Of a stretch of DNA of 10,882 nucleotides, positions 6,929-10,882 are shown one piece after another. Where the stretch lies: positions 1 through 10,882 of the forward strand of contig CANHLB010000038.1 in NCBI GenBank assembly GCA_947461335.1, read 5' to 3'. Numbering within the stretch: position 1 is the first letter of the stretch; every line of letters starts with the position of its first letter. This DNA is from Burkholderiaceae bacterium (GTDB taxonomy: Bacteria; Pseudomonadota; Gammaproteobacteria; Burkholderiales; Burkholderiaceae). The position numbers were made by a program, and so were the translations under genes. The notes beneath the pieces are model-generated. The model was not told the DNA's origin and made no database searches. It saw nothing but the letters and a program-made list of their open reading frames with translations.

Positions 6929-6935
6929 AGCCGTA

Positions 6936-8447
6936 TCAGGCAGTTCCACCGACAGTTAGGCTATCTATCCTTAAAGTAGGCTGTCCAACCCCAACCGGAA
7001 CGCTTTGCCCCTCCTTGCCACAAACCCCAACGCCACCATCCAATTGAAGGTCGTTACCGATCATAGAGACCTGTTTTAGGGACTCTGGGCCACTGCCAAT
7101 AATTGTGGCGCCTTTGACGGGATACTGGATTTTGCCGTTTTCAACCCAATAGGCTTCAGATGCTGAAAAGACAAATTTGCCGCTAGTAATGTCTACTTGG
7201 CCACCGCCGAAATTGACGGCATATAGACCTCGTTTGATGCTGGCAACAATTTCTTGAGGGTCATCCTTACCTGCCAGCATATAAGTATTTGTCATTCGCG
7301 GTAATGGTAGTGAGGCGAAATTCTCGCGCCGACCATTTCCTGTCAGCGGCATTTTCATAAGCCTAGCATTAAGACTATCTTGTATATAGCCTTTTAAAAT
7401 TCCATCTTCAATCAAAGTAGTGCATTGAGTTGGAGTACCTTCGTCATCAATATTGAGCGAACCTCTGCGACCCACCAATGTGCCGTCATCAACAACGGTG
7501 ACGCCTTTAGCGGCTACACGTTGTCCAATTCGGCCAGCAAAAGCGGATGAACCTTTGCGATTGAAGTCACCCTCAAGACCATGACCCACAGCCTCATGGA
7601 GAAGTACGCCTGGCCAGCCTGGACCCATCACCACTGTCATTGGTCCAGCAGGCGCAGGACGTGATTCAAGATTAATTAAGGCTCCATCAACCGCTTCATC
7701 AACATATCGATTAATCAGTTCAGTACCAAAGTAAAGATAGTCATGGCGTGCGCCACCACCAGAAGCACCTGATTCACGCCGTCCATTCTGTTCTGCAATC
7801 ACGTGTACTGAAAGGCGTACTAGCGGGCGAATATCCGCAGCAAGCAACCCATCTGCCCGTACCACTAAAACGACATCAAATTCACCAGCAAGACTAGCCA
7901 TGACCTTAATGATTCGAGGGTCACGAGCTTTTGCGCGCCGCTCAATGCTCTCGAGTAACGCAATCTTTTCTTTAGGTTGCAAAGAGTCTAATGGGTTCAT
8001 GTCTGAGTAAAGCTTATTCGAAACAGGGTGAAATAATTTACTGGCAACTGCCTGCTTACCACCTTGAGGGCCAATCACGCGAGTTGCTTTCGCTGCTTTG
8101 TTCAGTGCCTCTAAGTTGATCTCATCTGAATACGCAAAAGCGGTTTTATCACCATAGATGGCGCGAACCCCAACACCTTGATCTATGTTGAAACTTCCCG
8201 ATTTCACTGCGCCCTCTTCAAGACTCCAGCTTTCACTTCGAGTGTGCTGAAAGTACAGGTCAGCATCATCCAGACGATGGGCAAACATATTGCCAAAAGT
8301 TTGGTGGAGATCCTGCTCTGAGAGTCCAGTTGGCTCTAACAAAATAGACTTAGCTAGCTTGAGAAGGTCTGCCTGCTTTTTGGCTTTAGTCCAATTGGCT
8401 GGAAATAGTGCTTCAGGTGCATTCATGTAATTTGACAGCTCTTTCAT
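6936..8447 (-). CDS. tldD: TldD-family zinc metallopeptidase subunit
   Basis: TldD is the catalytic partner of the TldD/TldE (PmbA) heterodimer, a cytoplasmic zinc peptidase that degrades unfolded peptides and, in enteric bacteria, processes microcin B17 and CcdA. The zinc site is visible as HEAVGH (284-289), of the form HExxxH, and as C476 in [17 protein letters not shown] (474-490). Other conserved parts are [15 protein letters not shown] (91-105), [15 protein letters not shown] (272-286), [20 protein letters not shown] (predicted substrate-cleft region, mid-protein) and the C-terminal [12 protein letters not shown] (490-501). At 503 residues it is about 20 longer than the E. coli protein, all at the N terminus; the ATG at codon 8 is an alternative start. 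I keep codon 1 because it overlaps the nitrilase stop as TAATG, a junction type used elsewhere in this window. The partner TldE/PmbA is not in the window. Confidence 0.94.
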   Translation of the reverse strand: MKELSNYMNAPEALFPANWTKAKKQADLLKLAKSILLEPTGLSEQDLHQTFGNMFAHRLDDADLYFQHTRSESWSLEEGAVKSGSFNIDQGVGVRAIYGDKTAFAYSDEINLEALNKAAKATRVIGPQGGKQAVASKLFHPVSNKLYSDMNPLDSLQPKEKIALLESIERRAKARDPRIIKVMASLAGEFDVVLVVRADGLLAADIRPLVRLSVHVIAEQNGRRESGASGGGARHDYLYFGTELINRYVDEAVDGALINLESRPAPAGPMTVVMGPGWPGVLLHEAVGHGLEGDFNRKGSSAFAGRIGQRVAAKGVTVVDDGTLVGRRGSLNIDDEGTPTQCTTLIEDGILKGYIQDSLNARLMKMPLTGNGRRENFASLPLPRMTNTYMLAGKDDPQEIVASIKRGLYAVNFGGGQVDITSGKFVFSASEAYWVENGKIQYPVKGATIIGSGPESLKQVSMIGNDLQLDGGVGVCGKEGQSVPVGVGQPTLRIDSLTVGGTA

Positions 8448-9280
8448 TAAAGCTTGCGATGCGCAAGGGCGGGTAACTTAGAGCGTACCTCGTTTAATTT
8501 ATCTTTGCACAAAACCCCTGAAATAAAGCCTTCGCCTTCGGGCAGATTTTCTAAGATAGTGCCCCATGGGTCTATCAACATCGTATTTCCCCAGGTGCGG
8601 CGTTGATTCTGGTGAGTGCCGCCCTGTGCAGAGGCCAAGACATAGCATTGATTTTCAATGGCGCGGGCGCGTAACAGAATTTCCCAGTGATCTTTGCCAG
8701 TGGTATAGGTAAATGCTGCAGGGATGATATGGCAATCTACTTGCCCTAGTGTTCGATATAGCTCAGGGAAACGCAAGTCATAACAAATGCTCAAACCAAA
8801 AGTCCATTTCTGACCATTTACAGTGATTTCAAAAATGCCAGGTTTATCACCGGCTTCAATAGTTTCTGATTCTTGATAGCGTTCTGTGCTCGTCTGAAAC
8901 CCAAACAAATGAATCTTGTCATAGCGCTCAACTCTTTGACCATCTGGATTAAATACAAGACTGGTATTTAATACTTTATTCGGATCACTCGCTTCAAGAG
9001 GAATGCTGCCTGCAACTAAATAAACACGATTTTCTTTTGCAATGATTGCTAACTGCTCTTGAATAGGGCCGCTCCCTAACACTTCTCTTACTTTTACCTT
9101 ATCTGTGTCTTTTAGACCCATGAGGCAAAAATATTCTGGCAATACTACTAACTGCGCGCCATCATGAGCAGCTGCAGTAACGAGTCTGCTCGCAGTAGCC
9201 ATATTTTCACTCACTACGGCTGTGGAAACCATCTGAATAGAGGCTAGTTTTAATTCTGCTCCGCGGGTTGATGCACTCAT
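8447..9280 (-). CDS. Carbon-nitrogen hydrolase of the nitrilase superfamily (Nit1/Nit2-like amidase)
   Basis: This is a full-length (277-residue) nitrilase-superfamily hydrolase with the complete Glu-Lys-Cys triad: E49 in VVLPEYF (45-51), K122 in [10 protein letters not shown] (119-128) and C166 in [14 protein letters not shown] (163-176). The [13 protein letters not shown] segment (198-210) and the [10 protein letters not shown] block (231-240) are also typical. The cytoplasmic substrate cannot be read from the sequence. The overall pattern resembles the Nit1/YbeM and Nit2 branch, which includes deaminated-glutathione amidase and omega-amidase, both metabolite-repair or nitrogen-salvage enzymes; this is inference, and I would not call it a true nitrilase. 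It starts 9 nt after yhdP, without a visible Shine-Dalgarno sequence, and its stop overlaps the tldD start, so it is likely co-transcribed and coupled with tldD. Confidence 0.92.
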   Translation of the reverse strand: MSASTRGAELKLASIQMVSTAVVSENMATASRLVTAAAHDGAQLVVLPEYFCLMGLKDTDKVKVREVLGSGPIQEQLAIIAKENRVYLVAGSIPLEASDPNKVLNTSLVFNPDGQRVERYDKIHLFGFQTSTERYQESETIEAGDKPGIFEITVNGQKWTFGLSICYDLRFPELYRTLGQVDCHIIPAAFTYTTGKDHWEILLRARAIENQCYVLASAQGGTHQNQRRTWGNTMLIDPWGTILENLPEGEGFISGVLCKDKLNEVRSKLPALAHRKL

Positions 9281-9289
9281 AGTGGGGTA

Positions 9290-10882
9290 TTAATTTGGGG
9301 AATTATTTGGGCCAACATTTAATGGAGCCGTTCTTGTAGGAGTGGCTTGAGAGTTTCCTGATTCAGGTTTCGTTTGCTCTTTTAGTAACTCCTTGCTGCG
9401 GATCGTGTTTAATGTTTTTGTATCGAGAGGTTGACCTTTTTGATCTAGTGGAATCACTTCAGGATTTTCCCATGAACCTTGCACCAAGTAGTCAGACTGA
9501 AGATTGCGATTAATTTGATTTGTGATGAGATATTGTCCAACTAGGGCGCCCAACCCAACAATAGGGTTGATGGCAAATGCTGCTAGAGAGCCTGCAGTTG
9601 CATCAATTGTTGGGAAAATGGTGACTCGAAGATCTTGTGTTTGATTTGGAATATTAATTTGTCCAGACATAGCAACTCTAGCCTGATCTAAGTTCATGGT
9701 GAATTGCTTGGTTTGTGCAATACCATTATTGATATCAAAATTGCTATTAATTGAATTAAAAGGAGTGCCCTTAGTAACAATGTTCCCAAGACCGCCTTTG
9801 AGGTCAAGGGTGGCAAATTTAAACAGACTCTGCAGACTGAGAACATCCAAAATTTTGGCGCCACTGGTATTGACTTCGAGTAAGCGTCCTTTTTCAAGAT
9901 TCAAATTCACCTTACCAGAGAGAGTTTCATATTTTGGTTTGTATGGAGAACCATCCCAATCGAGATTGGCCGTTAACTTACCCTGACCGCCCTCTACCGA
10001 TTTTTGTGGGCTCCAGTGAGCAATAATTTGCCCTGCATCTTTGACATTCATATCTATATTAAGACTGCTATGTTCTGTCTGTTTTTGTGCGGGCCCAAGC
10101 CACTTTCCAGAAATTTTGGAGTTGCCTTGGGGGTTATTGGAGTGGATGGATTCGATGGTCATTAAATTATTAGTGACTAGCGTTTTTATTTTTACTTCAC
10201 CGAGCTCAGCCTTAGACCAATTTAAATCTTCAATAATTAAATCTAAACTAGGAATTGCATCGGGAGTGAGCCTGCTTTTTTCTGGAGGATTTTTTACTCC
10301 AGCTTGTGTGGGCTCATTATTAGTGCTACTGGCAATGATTGCATCAGGAACTTTTAAGCGACTTAGGCGCCCACTCAGTAGACCGCTGAAATAAGACTTG
10401 TTTGCTGCTTGGTATTGAATTTCGCCAGCAATGAGCGGCGAATTAATTCGTGCCTGCCAAACATTATTTTTGTTGCTGGCCGATAAATTAATGTCCTGCC
10501 ATGGGCGATCAGCTAAGATTAGCTTCTTCACCTGTGCCGTTAGTTGTAAATCATTCAAAGTAGAGTCATCTATATTTGATGCAACATTCTTTTTATTTTT
10601 ATCTTCCAGAAAATCTTGCCAAGCATCAAGATTGAGTTCAGCAGCAATGAGACTGAGATTAAAGCCTTGTTGCGTTAAGACTGCCGGTGCACCAATACCC
10701 AGGGCATAACGTAATTCATCATTGTCATTGAGATCTCCCTGAAATGAGTAAGCTTCTCCAAGCTTGCCGCTCCAATTAAAGCGAGCTACTCCAGAGTTAT
10801 TGGGAGCAGTCTTGAAGCTTACTTGTCCCAACATCGGAGCGCCCTTAATTTTTTTAACTGGAGCAGGGGCTGCACTTGCCCA
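9290..10882 (-). CDS. yhdP: YhdP-family (TIGR02099/DUF3971) AsmA-like envelope protein, C-terminal part (cut by right edge)
   Basis: The reading frame stays open to the window edge (first complete codon TGG at 10882-10880), so the ATG at 10834 is internal. About 530 C-terminal residues are visible of a protein normally over 1,200 long; the N-terminal membrane anchor is off the window. Family signs are alternating beta-strand-like repeats, the block LTANLDWDG followed by LSGKVNLNLEKGRLLEVNTS and AKILDVLSLQSL, then MSGQINIPNQTQDLRVTI and NPIVGLGALVGQYLI, and finally the closing VQGSWENPEVIPLD. In enteric bacteria YhdP, TamB and YdbH bridge the periplasm and move phospholipids to the outer membrane, which is the likely role here. 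After the conserved end comes a polar, Pro/Asn/Thr-rich tail of about 45 residues with no evident fold. It is the upstream gene of the nitrilase-tldD-aroG run in this window. Confidence 0.88.
   Translation of the reverse strand, partial: WASAAPAPVKKIKGAPMLGQVSFKTAPNNSGVARFNWSGKLGEAYSFQGDLNDNDELRYALGIGAPAVLTQQGFNLSLIAAELNLDAWQDFLEDKNKKNVASNIDDSTLNDLQLTAQVKKLILADRPWQDINLSASNKNNVWQARINSPLIAGEIQYQAANKSYFSGLLSGRLSRLKVPDAIIASSTNNEPTQAGVKNPPEKSRLTPDAIPSLDLIIEDLNWSKAELGEVKIKTLVTNNLMTIESIHSNNPQGNSKISGKWLGPAQKQTEHSSLNIDMNVKDAGQIIAHWSPQKSVEGGQGKLTANLDWDGSPYKPKYETLSGKVNLNLEKGRLLEVNTSGAKILDVLSLQSLFKFATLDLKGGLGNIVTKGTPFNSINSNFDINNGIAQTKQFTMNLDQARVAMSGQINIPNQTQDLRVTIFPTIDATAGSLAAFAINPIVGLGALVGQYLITNQINRNLQSDYLVQGSWENPEVIPLDQKGQPLDTKTLNTIRSKELLKEQTKPESGNSQATPTRTAPLNVGPNNSPN

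Noticed and set aside
10041..10394. Plus-strand open frame of 117 codons with hydrophobic stretches
   Set aside because: It is antisense to yhdP. The hydrophobic look comes from reading polar beta-repeat codons in reverse, and there is no ribosome binding site.
9290..10834. yhdP as a complete 514-residue protein starting at the ATG at 10834
   Set aside because: The frame continues open to the window edge with typical residues, and YhdP proteins are far longer, so this ATG is internal.
10849..10855. T7 run as a possible terminator tail
   Set aside because: There is no GC-rich hairpin beside it; it encodes lysines in yhdP on the minus strand.
1..10882. Defence system, mobile element, CRISPR, tRNA or riboswitch
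   Set aside because: I looked for direct repeats, transposase or integrase motifs, cloverleaf signals and long leaders, and saw none. The only sizeable gaps are 51 bp or less and hold no room for a riboswitch.

Overview
The window looks like chromosomal DNA from a small-genome, fairly AT-rich member of the Burkholderiaceae; Polynucleobacter or a close relative is my best guess. I infer this from the protein sequences, from genes packed with almost no intergenic space, and from a remembered betaproteobacterial gene order (yhdP, nitrilase, tldD, aroG; glcDEF near yggS and proC). I could not check it with a search.

Ten protein genes fill the window, two of them cut by its edges. From the right end, reading leftward on the minus strand, there is a run of four: the C-terminal part of a YhdP/AsmA-like envelope protein, a nitrilase-superfamily amidase, the TldD metallopeptidase and a class I DAHP synthase (aroG). 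This run ends at a hairpin terminator at 5725-5753. The terminator is shared with a convergent plus-strand gene, a PduO-type ATP:cob(I)alamin adenosyltransferase (5171-5740). Only 18 bp separate that gene from the divergent minus-strand run glcD-glcE-glcF-yggS-proC, which continues off the left edge.

glcD, glcE and glcF encode the three subunits of glycolate oxidase, which turns glycolate into glyoxylate. yggS (PLP homeostasis) and proC (last step of proline synthesis) are joined to them by overlapping stop and start codons, so the five genes probably form one transcript. The other run combines envelope lipid transport, probable metabolite repair, peptide processing and entry into the shikimate pathway. 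Its close spacing (9, -1 and 19 nt) suggests a second operon.

No tRNA, rRNA, CRISPR array, insertion sequence, phage gene or defence gene is visible. No stretch over 100 bases lacks a gene. I did not find an undescribed multi-gene system. The most interesting signals are regulatory: a perfect -10 hexamer that would make the adenosyltransferase mRNA leaderless, a bidirectional terminator with that gene's stop codon in its loop, and a general lack of Shine-Dalgarno sequences.
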